64,000 nt of DNA from Mrakia gelida (lineage: Eukaryota; Basidiomycota; Tremellomycetes; Cystofilobasidiales; Mrakiaceae), in the NCBI GenBank assembly GCA_024345305.1, contig BRON01000002.1, positions 2,914,001-2,978,000 of the forward strand, in the 5' to 3' direction. This document shows, in pieces, positions 1-12,100 of this stretch; position 1 is the first letter of the stretch; each line of letters begins with the position of its first letter. The notes under the pieces were generated by a model. The model was given only the letters and a program-made list of their open reading frames with translations. It was not told the DNA's origin and did not search any database. Made by a program: the position numbers and the translations under genes.

Positions 1-41
1 CATCGTCTCGAGATCGGCTGGAGGAAACGACGCGCTCGCCC

Positions 42-2708
42 ATGGCACCAGTCTCTCTCCCTCCTCAGTTCTCCTCCCACGCCCTCGCTCGTGCTGTTGA
101 TCTTCCCACGGACATAGCGTACCCTCCAGACTTCACTCCTGTAGTGCTGGGCAACTGGGCTTCTCATTTTCTCTCGGGAACGATCCTCGTGCAGGTAAGC
201 GAGCTTCTTCTTCGAGCTCAACGTCCCCTTCCGTCTGCGAGCTCGAGAAGCTGACCTCCACTTTCTCCGGTCCACCTCCAGGCCTTCTCCTACCACCAAC
301 GCCACGGAAGGGACTCGCTCTGGATAAAGGTGAGTTTCCCACTTCTTCGCCAAATGATAATTTACCGAGCCGAAAGAACATCGACCTCGAAGCTCGAAGC
401 TCGAGCGCTCGTTGGGTCGTCTCCCCCTCCTCGATCGCTGACGACTTCGCTGTTCTCGCCAGGCTCCCCTGTACGCGATCTTCGTTGCGAACATCATTCT
501 CGAAGCTCTGACTCTCTCTCGAGAGCTCAAGATCTTCGGAAAATACTACGCCGTGAGTCTTCAGTCTCGTCGCGGTTCCGAGCCAAGGCCTCTCATTCGT
601 TGACCGCGTTCTGACCCTCCTCGTCTCCCTTTCCAACCCTCATTATCAGGACTTCGCGTACCTGAACGATTTTCACAACCGAGTGGAAGACATCTTCATA
701 GGATTCCTGTGAGTTCGCTTGCGTTCTCGAGGGCCTGTTCGGTCGTTCCCTCGTCTTCTGTCCCCCCCGTCGCTCACGTCGACTCCACCTGACTGACTCG
801 TTCCCTGCCCCCCTTCGCCCCTTCTCCTCCAGCTCCGTCACGATCACAGCCTCTGTTCAGCTCTTCCTCCTCGTCAGGACGTTCGTCTTCGCTCGAGCCC
901 TCTTCGGACGCGTATCCAAACTGAGTTGGGCATGGACGATGGCGAAACTGGCTTTCATCATGACCAGTTTCGCTTCAGGTCTCGCGATGCAAGGGACCTT
1001 CATCGTGAGTCTTCCTATCATAACTCTCGAATTGTGTAGCTCGGACCTAACCGTCGTTCTCTGTACCTCTCCAGTACTTCCGCAATTACGGTGCGTGCTC
1101 GTTCTCCTCTCCTTTCCGTTCCGACCGTCGTCTCGAGCTGACGAAGTTACATCGCTCTCTTCTGCAGACGAGTACAGCAGAGTCAATCGCTTTCAGTACT
1201 TGGACTCAGACGCTTATCCCCTTCTGCAGGTAAGCACTTTCGCTCCGAACTTCTCGAGTCGTCTCGACGAGCTGACTCGCTCTTCTTCTTTTCGTAGCTG
1301 ATATGGCTGGTCAGTGGAATCACCGCCGACGCTTTTATCTGCATTTCGATGAGCTGGGGACTTCACAAGTGCGTCTTCTCTGTCGCTCTCTGCTCTGCTC
1401 TCGCTCGACGCGTCGAACTCGAACTGACCGTCGCACTCTTCTTCGCTTTCTCTCTCGCAGAGCCAAGGTGAGTGAACGAGACCCAATCGACTGTGTATCA
1501 AGAAAGCCTCCAGACTGATTGTCTCCCCTCTCTTTCTCGTTGAAGACTGGCAACAAAAACTCGAACGGGTGAGTCGATCGAGAAACGACGACGAAACGCG
1601 TCCTGACACCCTTCCTCCGCCTCTCTTCTCTCCCAGCTTCCTCCAACTCGTCATCAACAACTCCCTCCGAAACGGAGCCGTCCTCGTCGTAGCTCAAATC
1701 CTCTGCTTCGCTCTCTACTTCGCCACCTCTGCCTCGTCAGTCCTCCCTCCCTTCGTCTCTGCCCACCTCTCCAAAAACCAAAACTGACCGGCGCCTCGAA
1801 CTTCTTCCCTTCGCCTCCTCAAAGCTGGACCGAAATGGCTTTATCCCTACTCCCCCGCCTAGCGACCATCTCGCTCCTCTCCTCCATCGCCTCCCCTCGT
1901 GAAGCAGCTCGGATCCAAGCTGAACGATCTGCTTCGGCTCCTTGGAACCAAAAGAGGGAGAGGGAGAGGGAGAGGGAGAAGAGTCGTCGTCCTCTCTCCT
2001 CCTCGAACCTCTCCCCCCTCTCGGGAGGAGACGAAGAGAAGAAGCAGCAATGCAGAGTCTCATTCGGAGCGCCGTGCATCCTCAAGTCCAAGATCTCCTC
2101 GGCTCTGAGGAAGGGTGATCGGAGGAAAGGAACGTTGTCGTCGTTGGTGGGGGGCGCGTCGGGGTCGAAGGGTCGAAGGTTCCCAACGAAGAAGAGGAGC
2201 GCGTATTCGCTTTCGAGTGGGGTGTCGGTGGAGATGACTTCGAGGGTGGATGTGGAGGAGGGGTGGATAGATGAGGTGAAGGAGGGTGGCAGGGAGAGGT
2301 TGAGGTTGGGAAATACTGTCGTTCGTATCTCGTCTCTCTTTGCGTTGCTTGTCTTCTCCTCGTTCCTGTCCACCTTCACGATCTGACCGACCTCCCCCCC
2401 CCGTTCTTCCGTCCCCGGCTCGCACTTTTATCGGATCACAGCGCATAGAAGGTCCCACATCCACCTCGTCGATGATGAAGAAGAACTCCAACAGGGACAG
2501 CAAAATCGACGACCGCGAGAGCAGCCACCACGACGGTCCTCGACGCCCCTCAGCGACTCCCTCGTTCACGCTTGGACTTCCAACGGGACATGTGAGGTCG
2601 ATACAGACGGGGGTGTATGATCCGGATATGGACGAGTACGATCTGCCGACGCTGAGTTCGGAGACGGAGGAGTCGTCGACGGAGAGGAGGGAGGAGGAGG
2701 GTTCTTGA
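42..2708 (+). CDS. DUF6534-like multi-pass membrane protein
   Basis: The gene is split into many short exons; the first are 42-194, 282-329, 463-552, 650-708 and 833-1004, each joining in frame with a CTGAC branch site before the acceptor. The ATG at 42 is the first in frame. The protein has about seven hydrophobic stretches, starting with LGNWASHFLSGTILVQ, and a Q-LFL-V-RTF segment in the middle. This layout matches the integral membrane proteins carrying DUF6534 that are abundant in basidiomycetes and have no known function. The C-terminal third is not membrane-like: it is Ser/Arg-rich with an (RE)n run near 1950-1980, then an acidic tail after a last intron ending near 2438. Stop is TGA at 2706-2708. 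The family call rests on topology and motif spacing, not on an alignment. Exon joins after 1300 are slightly less sure. Confidence 0.72.
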
Positions 2709-2964
2709 AGAGATGGTCGGACGCGTCTTCGTTTTTCGTTCGCTTTGCTTTTGTGTCTCGTTTAGCTTCTCGCTTTGTTGCCCTCGCTACACTTCGCTTG
2801 TGTATTTGTCCCTTCGGTTTGGCGTTCGTTGTTGCCTTGTATCGATTCCCATCGTAAACATTGTTCTCGTTGAGCTTTCGTTCTTCGACGTGACGCGACG
2901 AGGGAGAGACAGAAGAGGGGAAGCTGTCGAGCTGGAAGAGCAGCTCGCCCAACAGAGAAGCATG

Positions 2965-3001
2965 TCGTATCGTATCGTATCGTATCGTATCGTATCGTAT
3001 C
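2965..3001. repeat. TCGTA pentanucleotide microsatellite
   Basis: About seven perfect tandem copies of TCGTA, followed by imperfect copies up to about 3020. It lies between the convergent 3' ends of the DUF6534-like gene and the next gene. Confidence 0.95.
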
Positions 3002-3050
3002 AAATCGAATCGTATCGTTGCTAGTCGTAAAATCGAACCCAAACCCTCGC

Positions 3051-5320
3051 TCAGCTCCCTCCCTCGACGCGTTCAGTACCCTCTCCCTCCCCCGCTCGCA
3101 AGGAACCCGTACTCCTCTCCCTCTCCCACTCCCACTCTCCCTCCAGGACTCCTAACCACCGATCCCCCTCCTCCTCCGGGAGCACTAGGAAGTCGTCGCT
3201 GCTGCTGGAAGAGAGGAGTCCCGTTTCCGTCTGCCGACTTCTCGTCCGGCCTCTGATGAGCTTGATTGAAGGCCGATAGATGATCTGCGACGGCTCGATT
3301 CTGGATCGAGAGAGGTAAAACGGGTGGGAGCGTGATAGGAACGGAGCGCAGCCGCAGATGACCTGTGGAAGTCCACGAGAGATGGGTCAAGATGGGTGAG
3401 CGAGAGAGAAGAGACGGCGAAGGGGGTGGAAAGAAAGAGGAGGGACAAAACGAAACGAACCTGAGCTCGCCTCACAACAGTCTGCACCTCCCCTCCCGTC
3501 TGGGGCTCCTTTCCGATCTTGACGAGGCCAGGGAAAAGACACGCTCCGACGACTTCGTAATCTCCTCGTTCCGAGAGAAGGCAGCGCTTGACGAGCTCGA
3601 TCTGAATCGAAACCCGAAACGAGCAACTCAATCAGCGAACACTCGACGCGACTGAGTCGAAGGAGAGCTCGACTCACCTGCAGAGGATCCAACCCACTCC
3701 CCAAGTCCGGCATGAACGCTCTGTAGAATGCGTTCGCGGATGAGCCAGAGGAAGGTCTCGAGGCGTGAAGCATTCGAGAGAAGAGCCAGGCTTGCTGAAG
3801 GATCTCTTCGAGTTGAGGAGGGATGGTCGGTTTTCGGGGTGAGGTGTGGTGGAGGAGGATGGGGTGGGAGGGTTGAGGGAGAGCATTATTGGGAGGAGGG
3901 AGGGCATCTGCGATAAGGAGAGCGAAAGGAAAGTGAGTGAGAGGAGATGGAGAGAAAGACGCGTCGACGACGAGCAAAGGGAGGAGAGAGATGGACGGAC
4001 GTGTTCTGCGAGCGTCTGCATCTCTCGAGGAGCTGAGAAAGATTCAACTGAGGCGGAGAAGGTTTGACGACCTGATAACGATGAGAGGGAGAGGTCAACA
4101 AGAACTTCGAGAGAGTCGACGAGGAGAAAGACTTCGACTCACGCCAGACCGACGCGACGATGGGATCACCTGTGAAGGACGAAGACGAGCGTCAGCAAAC
4201 AGATCGAGGGCGTCCTAGGTTCTAGAAGCGCAGCTCACGAGTGAACAGGTTATCATGTATCCTCGTCAACTGCTCGTTCTGTCCGTCGAGGAAAGCGGAC
4301 GAGTCGACCAAAGTCAGCTCAACTCTCGTCGCGTCCCTCCCTCCCTCTCCCTCCCTCCTACCCCTTCCATTCCAGCACTCACCGCCTGAGCCGAATCCGT
4401 AGCCAACAGCACATTCACGATCCCCGAAGATCACCTCACTGACAGCATGTCTGATCAAACTCTGCAGCCTCAGCGGGCTCGTATCGGGATGAAGATCAGG
4501 CGAACCGAGGTTGTCGGTGAGGATGGCAGCTCGAAGGGCTGGGAGGAGGTCTCGACGGGTGAGGACGAGAGAGGCGGCGAAGCGGTTGAGGGAGGAGGAG
4601 AGGTTGGAGGCTGAGTTCTGTGAGACGAAGGGAACGAAAGGGAGAAGGGACGAGGGGGCGGAGGCAGGCGTGTGAGCGGACGGAGCAGGAGAAAGAGCGC
4701 GAGTCAGCGAGCGAGCTGACCTTGATGGAGAAGTCGTCGGTTGAGCTTCCGCCTTTGTTCCCTGCGATTTTGAGACCTGAGCCTTGGTTTGGGTCGCCCT
4801 GAGAGACGAAGAGAAGAGGGAGGGATGAAAGTGAGGTGAACGGTCAGCTCGGGCTCGCGTCGATTCGTTCGTTTGTGCGTCTCCCGTCAACCGTTTGAGG
4901 ATGCTAGGGATGAGATACGAACCTCGAGCTGAGAGATGAGACCTTTGAGGGAGGCGATTTGACTCTCTTGGAGCTGAAGGATGAAGAAGGAAGGAAGGGA
5001 GGGAAGGGGAGGAGGTGAGCTTATCGAACGGCCTTACGAGACGCACCGCCATGAGTTTGAAAAGAGTCTATACTGACCTCTATCTGGTTTCGCTGATCTT
5101 CTACCTGAGCGTGTGCTACTCTGAAGTTCTTGAGCACGTTCTGATACTGGTCTTGAGGCACGAATTGATCTTGAGGCGGAAGAGGAGGAGGAGGAGGAGA
5201 TTGAACGAGCTGTTGCTGCTGAAGAGGGTACCCAGTAGGATAGTAACCCTGCTGAGTCTGTTGCTGCTGCTGAGGTTGTTGTTGGTAGGAGTTTCGATTC
5301 TTTTTGGAAGAGGAGAACAT
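3051..5320 (-). CDS. conserved basidiomycete protein of unknown function, coiled coil
   Basis: Transcribed leftwards from the ATG at 5318-5320. The N-terminus is Gln/Pro-rich low complexity, followed by a short amphipathic helix (exon 4923-4973) and exon 4721-4798; these joins are exactly in frame. The middle contains SSSLNRFAASLVL and a conserved exon with FSRMLHASR (about 3680-3920). The C-terminal part has FPGLVKIGKEP and VVRRAQ joined to VICGCA, which I recognise as the end of an uncharacterised family widespread in Basidiomycota. The last exon runs to the TGA at 3051-3053. No catalytic motif or signal peptide is visible. One junction near 4250-4390 is unclear: the obvious donor at 4382 does not keep frame with the exon around 4225-4280, so either an earlier donor is used or the stretch is read through. 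Confidence 0.65.
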
Positions 5321-5483
5321 GGTCGTCGAGGGTGAAGAAGAGGAGGGAGAGCGACTCGGCGGTGAAATGAGCTCGAGCTCGAGCTCTTGCCTCCCTTCTC
5401 CTCCCTTCCTTCTCTTTCCCTCCCCCTCCACCCTCCCTTTCCCCTTCTTCCAAGTTCTTCGTCTCGAGCGATACCCCTCCGCT

Positions 5484-8400
5484 ATGGATCGTTCGTTCGC
5501 TCTGTCTCACGTCCATCGTGTGCGTGAGCAGATGTCAGGGATTGGAGCGTCTTCTCTCTTGAAGGTGCTCGTCAAGATCAAGGGTCTGGAGAAGCTCAAC
5601 ATCAAGACACTCAAGGAATTGATCAAGCAGGACAACGAGGTCAGTAAGCTTCTAGTATAACCGTTGTTTCGTTCGCGGAAAGGGAGACGGAGGAGGCGAC
5701 GAGCTCGAGGTGAAGGGAGGGGAGCGCACGCGGGAGGAAGGAGAGCGAGAGAAGATCGGACGACGTGTCTTCTCGCTCCTTCAACGCGATATATACATCC
5801 GAAAGGGCGTCAGAAACTGTAGCGGAGCTCACGTTGATCAACATCGTATCCTTGTTTCGTTCTTCTTCCAGACCTGGCGAGCCAAACCCTCAACGACGAA
5901 CGCTTCGACCTCCTCCTCCTCCAACGCGGTCTCCTCCTCTTCTTCTACCAACCCTGCCGCTCCTCCCACGACAACCCACACCCCCTTATCAACACGAGCC
6001 CTTCGTCTTCTCAATTCTTCCATCTTCCTTCACGAGAAACACTTCCTCCGACTCCTCCCTTCGCTCTACCCACCTCTCAACACTCAATCACGATCTCAGG
6101 AGATTCAATCCCAGTCCCTTCGGTTCGAGGTCGTCGCCTTCGCAGCAGGTCTCAAATCAGCAGTCCTCATAGGATGGGGAGATGGGTCCAACCCCATGCA
6201 TTCCAAGGCAGCAGCTCGATGGACGGACATGGTCTGGAAGGAGGGAGTCATGGGCGATTTTGGAGGAGAGGTCGGAGAGAGGGTCGCTCAGAGGGATCCA
6301 GCCGTCAAGGAGCTCAGAGCCTTCCTCGAAGGGTGCAAGTTCATGATCGTAGGGAACGCTGTGACGGATAGGAGATTCGTTCTTACTGGGTGAGTGGAAA
6401 GTTTCGCTTCCGTCATGCGGTGGGAGGAAGAGAGGAAGGCCGGACGGGCGAAGGAAGGTGAGCTCGACGCGGGAAACTGACCTCCTCCTTCTCTCGTTCA
6501 TTTTCTTAGCCACACCCTCCTCTTCCATCAACCCGCCTCAGCACACATCCGAAAGCTCCTCTCCAATCCAGCTTCCACTTCTCCCTCTTCCCTCACCACC
6601 ACCTCTCCCTCTCCCATCGTCGAAGAAGCCCTCATCGCCTCCATCCTCGACTACCCCGTCGCCTTCCCCTCCGACTCCCCTCCTCCCTCCCATCCCAACC
6701 GACCCATCATCGTAACCCTAGGAGAACAGTTCCGTTCCTCAACCCTCCACGGAACCCAGTACACCGCTCTCCAACCTCTCCACTCCCAGCTCATCCAGGC
6801 GCACTTCCTGAGATACAAGGAGAGGCTGAAGGACGTGTTGTTTGGAGTGGTGGAGATCTGCTTGGATGGAGTTTGGGGTGGGGAGGCAAAGAACGAGGGG
6901 AAGAGGAAGATGTACAAGACCGATGAGCAGGCGGTGAAGGAGAGTACGGAGGAGTGGGTGGGGGTGATGAACCCTGAGGAGGGGTTGAGGAGGTTGGAGT
7001 TGATGAGGAGGCAGGGGAGAGGGGATGCTGGAGGGAGGGTGTTGAGGGAGGTGATGAGGAATGGGTCGAAGGATGTAGTGAGTACTCGTTTTTCAACTCG
7101 AGTTGCGTTCTTGAAGAGACGAGACGGGTGGGAGGAGAAGAGACGAGACGAGCGAGACGAGAAAGACGCGACGAGCTGACCCTTCGCGTCTCTCCTTCCC
7201 CTCCCTTCCCCTTCTCTCCTCAGACTCGAACTTCGACACCGGCCAACGGAAACACCTCGAACAACGGTCATCCACTTCGCAACAACGCTCCCCAACTCTC
7301 CACCCGAGCTCTCAAACTCCTCTCCATCTCCCTCTACCTTCACGAGTCCATCTTCCTCACACACCTCCCCGACTTCTACGACCTCTCTCCTTCCAACGAT
7401 CACCTCAAATCCCAATCCCATCGATTCGAAATCCTCCAGTTCGCTTGCGGTCTCAAACCAGCCGTCTTCATCGCTCACACCTCGCGAGCAGGAGGACCCG
7501 CCGATCCCGAATACCCGACGCACGTCAAGGACAAGTGGGTCGGAGACCGCTGGATGGAACAGGTCTGGCGAGACGGACTCGAGGCAGATCTCCGAGCTTG
7601 GGGAGTAGCTTCAGGAGCAGGAGGAGGAGAAGAGGACGCGGACGTGAAGGAGCTCGACGAGTGGGTTTCGGGATGCAGGGTCACCGTCGTCGGAGACGTC
7701 ACGACGGACGCAGGCTTCGTTCTCACAGGCTATCGAATCCTCTACCACAGTCTCGCCACCTCCCGACCTCTCATCAAACTCCTTTCCAACTCCTCGAGAC
7801 CCATCCCCACCACCACCACCTCCCACGTCGAACGCAAGCAGATCCTCCCTGAAGCCGTCTTCGCTCGAATCCTCGACTACCCCGTCCCCTTCCCTACCGT
7901 CCCTCACGCTCAACCCTGGGAAGTCCGAGCCACCGTTTCCCTCGGAGAAGGGTTCTACCAAACCTCAGGAACGCGACGAACCTTCTTCGGAACCCCTGGA
8001 ACGACCTACACCGCTCTCGAGAAGGACAAGCCCACCCCCGCGATCCGAAACCATCTGCTCAAATACCAGAAGAAGCTGGACGGCGCCCTCTTCGGGCCTG
8101 TGTCGATGAGGTGGAAGGACGAGTGGGAGGAGCCCAAGAAGGAGGAGGCGAGGAGGATGGAGATTGTTGAAGGGCCGTTGGCGGTTCAGCAGGGGTGGAG
8201 GTTGTGGAGCGAGGCGATGGATAGGGAGAAGGGGTTTGAGAGGTTGATTGAGATGCTCAAGGAGGCGAGTGGACAGCAGGTGGATCCGAAGGTTATTAGG
8301 GAGAGGTTGATGTGGAAGGAACAGGTGAGCCTTCGTTTTTTGGAGAGACGCGTCGAGGAGAGTGGAGAGAGGGAGGGAGAAGGATGAGGGACTGACTCGC

Positions 8401-8826
8401 CTTGGTTTTCTTCGGTATTCGCATCGCACAGGTCGAAGCGAACAGCTCTGCACCTCAGCTGGGAGCCAACAACCCTTTCGCCATCCTCGACTTCGAGGAG
8501 ATCAGTTCAGAGGATGAATCGGAGGACGAGGAGGTTCGTCTCGTCGTCTCTTCTTTCACTCACTCCTCCTCTTTTCTGGCCTCTTCACCCAACTCATACT
8601 TTCCCCTCCCTCGTCACAGGAATCCTCCCTGAACAACATCACCCGCTGGGCCGACCTTCTCCACCCAACCTCGACCTCCTCCCCTCCCACCGCTCACGAC
8701 ATCGCTCAAGCGCTCGGAACCGCCGTCGAGCTCAGGAACTCGGGAGACGCCAAGTTCAGGGCTAGGAAGCTCGCAGAGGCGATCGTGGAGTATCGAGAGG
8801 CGATCGATTGGCCTGGGAGCCGTTAG
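5484..8826 (+). CDS. large TPR protein, N-terminal part with duplicated unknown domain
   Basis: Exon 1 is 5484-5639 (52 codons) and exon 2 starts at 5872. The encoded protein carries two copies of the same roughly 300-residue domain: copy 1 from about 5970 to 7080, copy 2 from about 7290 to 8330. Matching signposts in both are STRAL-LL, LHE, RFE(V/I), AGLK or CGLK, VGN/VGD-VT-D-FVLTG and ILDYPV. I do not recognise this domain. After it come an acidic stretch (SSEDESEDEE, about 8500-8530) and the start of a TPR (GDAKFRARKLAEAIVEYREAID). The frame then meets TAG at 8824-8826. A one-base shift near 8808-8811 reopens a perfect TPR continuation, so this is probably the 5' part of one gene running to 12631. 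As sequenced, it ends here. Confidence 0.6.
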
Positions 8827-8977
8827 AGGATGAGGAGTTTGCGGATCTGTTGACGAGGAGGGCGATTACGAACTTGAGGCTTTGTGAGTTTCGACGCGTC
8901 GAGTTCGCTCGTTCTTCGTCGCTGACTACCTCCTTTGTGTTTGTAATATCATCAGGGAACTATTAAGAAGCTCACGA
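8801..8977 (+). other. apparent frameshift and nonsense codon inside a TPR unit
   Basis: At about 8808-8811 one T appears to be missing (GATTGG where GATTTGG would keep the frame); downstream the shifted frame reads LAWEPLEDEEF then TRRAITNLRL, as expected of a TPR helix. After an intron, the exon 8956-8977 must be read as x-NY-stop-EAHDDYDEAL to fit the next exon: TAA falls at 8964-8966 where TPRs of this type have Glu or Lys (NYEEA). A secondary acceptor at 8969-8970 would skip the stop but would also delete conserved TPR residues. These could be assembly errors, true lesions, or the boundary between two genes. Confidence 0.6.
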
Positions 8978-9188
8978 GTGAGTAATTCTGCCCGTTCGAG
9001 AGACGTGACTCGGAAACGAACGAAGAGTGTGACGCGACTCGAAACGAAACGACGAACTGACCTCGTCTCGTTTCCTTCCCCTCCACCCCCACCTCCCCCA
9101 CCCCTCCACCCCTTCCAGCGATTACGACGAAGCCCTCGAGTACGACGAGAACTCCACCCGAGCCTACGCCTGCTCCTGCCTCGCCTCG

Positions 9189-12100
9189 ATGCACCTCGAG
9201 GAGTACCAACGCGTCCAAGACCTCTCCCTCAAAGCTCTCTCCATCCCCCCCGCCGACATCACCACCAAGGATCCTCGTCTCCTCGACCTCGTTCGACGCT
9301 GCCAAACCGCTTCGGGACACATGATCGAAGCCAAGAAGGCTGCCGTCGAGGCGGAGAAGCGAGCTGTCATCGCTGCTGCTGAGGCTGAGAAGAGGGCCGT
9401 GGAGGAGAAGAGGTTGAAGGAGGAGGCGGAGAAGAAGAGGGCTGCGTTGGAGGAGAAGAGAAAGAGGGAGGAGGCGGAGAGGAAGGCGAGCGAGGCGAAG
9501 AGGGTGGCGATGGAGAATCAGAAGAAGGCGGCGGAGGAGGATAAGAGGAAGTTGATGGCGGAGCAGCAGAGGAAGGCGGCTGAGGAGAAGAAGGCTGCTG
9601 CTGATGCTGCTGCTGCTTTGGTGAGTGTTCCCCTGCCTTTTCTTGGTCTCTCTTTGGCTTTCGAGCTCGTGAAATGACTCTTGATCGTCCTTCTTGAATT
9701 GGTTTCGCGTCTCGTCGTTCTCCAGGCCGCCAAATCGAAACCTCCTCCTCCTCCCGCTCCTACTCCTCCCACCGCCGCTCAGACCAAGAAGGCCAAGAAG
9801 AAGAAGGCTAAGAAGGCGAAAAAGGACGCGGAGTCGTCGGACGACAGCGACATGCCTCTTCTCGTGAGCTCGGCGAAGACGAAGACCACCAACGGAGCCT
9901 CAGCCAAACCTCCTGCCGCCTCCTCCTCCTCGTCGACAAAGAAGAAGCCAGCACCAGCGGCCGCCGACGACGATTCGGGCTCCAACAGTGGACCTCCTCC
10001 TCTCGTTCCCATCTCCAAGAAACCTCAGCCATCCTCCTCCTCCTCGAAACCAGCCGCGTCGAAACCGACTTCCAAACCCGCACCGTCAGCGTCGAAGGCA
10101 GCTCCTCCTCCCTCGGACTCGGACTCAGACGAAGGAATGCCCCCTCTCGTCGCTCCCTCCTCCAACAAGACCAAGACTACTCCTCCCGTCGCGTCGAAAT
10201 CGAAGCCAGCACCGTCGAAGGCCAGCAAGAAGCAGGCCGCAGGGTCGGATTCGGACTCAGGGATGCCGCCGCTCGTTCCCGTCACCGCTGCGTCGTCGAA
10301 GAAGGATCAGGCTGCGTCAAAGGGCTCGACTGCGAAATCGACGGCGAAGGACGACGAGGATGGGGATGCTGGGTCGGATAATTCGATGCCTGAGTTGATT
10401 CCTGGTTCGTTCGCTCGTTTCTTTCGCGGTCACGAGTCGGTTCGGATCTTACTGACTCTTGTCTTTTCCCTCTCTCTTCTTTGCGATCCCATCCCTCGTT
10501 CTGATCTTCAGTGAGTCTTCGTTTTCTTTCGCCTCGTTCGCACAAAACTCTCGACGCGTCGTTCGCTGACCCCTTCTCTTCCTCGTCTCTCCTTTCCTTC
10601 AGGTCAACTCCAATAAGGCCAACGGTTCCGCCAGCAAGACCAAGCCCGCCGCTCCTACTCCTCCTCCTCAACCGAAGCCAACTCCCGCACCTCAACCTGC
10701 AGCCGCGAAGAAGCCCGCCGCACCAGCTCCTCCTCCTCCTTCCAAAAGTCCCCTCTGGAGCGGAACCGACTCGAACGACGCGATGCCTGAGCTGACGAAG
10801 GCCCAGCTCCCGAAGCATCCGAAGAGGAAGAAGAAGGTCAAGACCAAGGTCGTCGTCGATCTGTCGGACTCCGATTGGGGAGTGCTCGATCCCATCCCTC
10901 CTCCTCCCCCTCCTCAACCACCCAAACCTCAACCCAAAGCCGCTCCTCCCGCTCCCAAACCTACCCCTACTCCTCCAGCACCCAAACCTGCTCCCGCTCC
11001 CGCTCCCAAAGCTGCAGCAGCTCCTCCCAAACCCTCCTCTCCTCCGGACGACGACAGCGACGGAGACCTTCCGGACCTCATCGACGTCTCCTCGATCCCT
11101 GGAACCGTCTCAGGCAAGAGGCCAGCAGCCACTCCAACTCCTCCTCTCAAAGCTGTCCCAGCACCCAAGCCAACTCCAGCACCAGCGAAGAAGGCGACTC
11201 CAGCAGCGAAGCCAGCGGCGAAGAAGATGGAGCCGAAGTACATGCCTCCCTCCGACAGCGACGAGAGCGACTCGATGCCTGCGCTGCTTCCCATCGGATC
11301 TAGCGCGTCCTCGACCAAACCCACCGCTCCTACTCCTCCTCCAGCTTCCTCTTCGTCGGCCAACAAGAAGCCTGCTCCCTCGTCGTCGAAGGCGAAGCCA
11401 GCTCCCAAGAAGGTCGTGGAGGAGGATTCAGACGAGATGCCCGACCTCGTCGCCATCGACCCTCCCCAAACCAAGAAGCCTGCCGCCGCCGCTCCTCCTC
11501 CTCCTCCTCAACCCAAGAAGAAGGAAGTCCCCAAGCCGAAGCCAGCTCCCAAAGCAGCTCCTCCTCCTCCCAAGAAGGCAGGAGCGTACGAGTCCGACTC
11601 GGATTCCGACGGTCCTCCTCCCCTCGTCTCCGTTGGACCTTCTGGAACGACCGTCCCTCCTCCTCCCAAGCCTGCCGCTTCTTCGTCGACGAAGAAGCCT
11701 GCTGCTGCTCCTCCTCCCAAGGCGAAGAAGGCCAACGACACCGACTCGGATTCGTCGCTCCCTGATCTGGTTCCCGTGAACGAGAACGGAGCTACGAAGG
11801 TGAGGACTGGTCCTCACGCGTTTGGACTTTGGAACTCGAGCTCGAGCTGACTTCGTTTCTCTCCCTCCTCTTTCTTTGCTCGACGAAGGCTCCGGCGGAC
11901 CCTGTTACTGGTCGGAACATCCGAAAGGCGGACAACGATCGTGAGTTGTCGCGTCTGCCTCGTCCTCGTCTTCGCGAGCTGACTCTTCCTCTCTTCTCAC
12001 CCGCTTGCAGCCAAGGCGAAGAGCTTCAAGGACCAAGGGAACGCTCAGTTCAAGGCTGGCCAGTACGCTGAGGCTCGAAGGCTCTACTCTGGTACGTTCT

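Noticed and set aside
1835..2386. Separate small gene in this interval
   Set aside because: It joins in frame upstream and downstream as the tail of the DUF6534-like protein.
4222..5052. One continuous 276-codon minus-strand exon
   Set aside because: It reads through introns with clear donors, CTGAC branches and acceptors; only parts of it are exons of the gene at 3051-5320.
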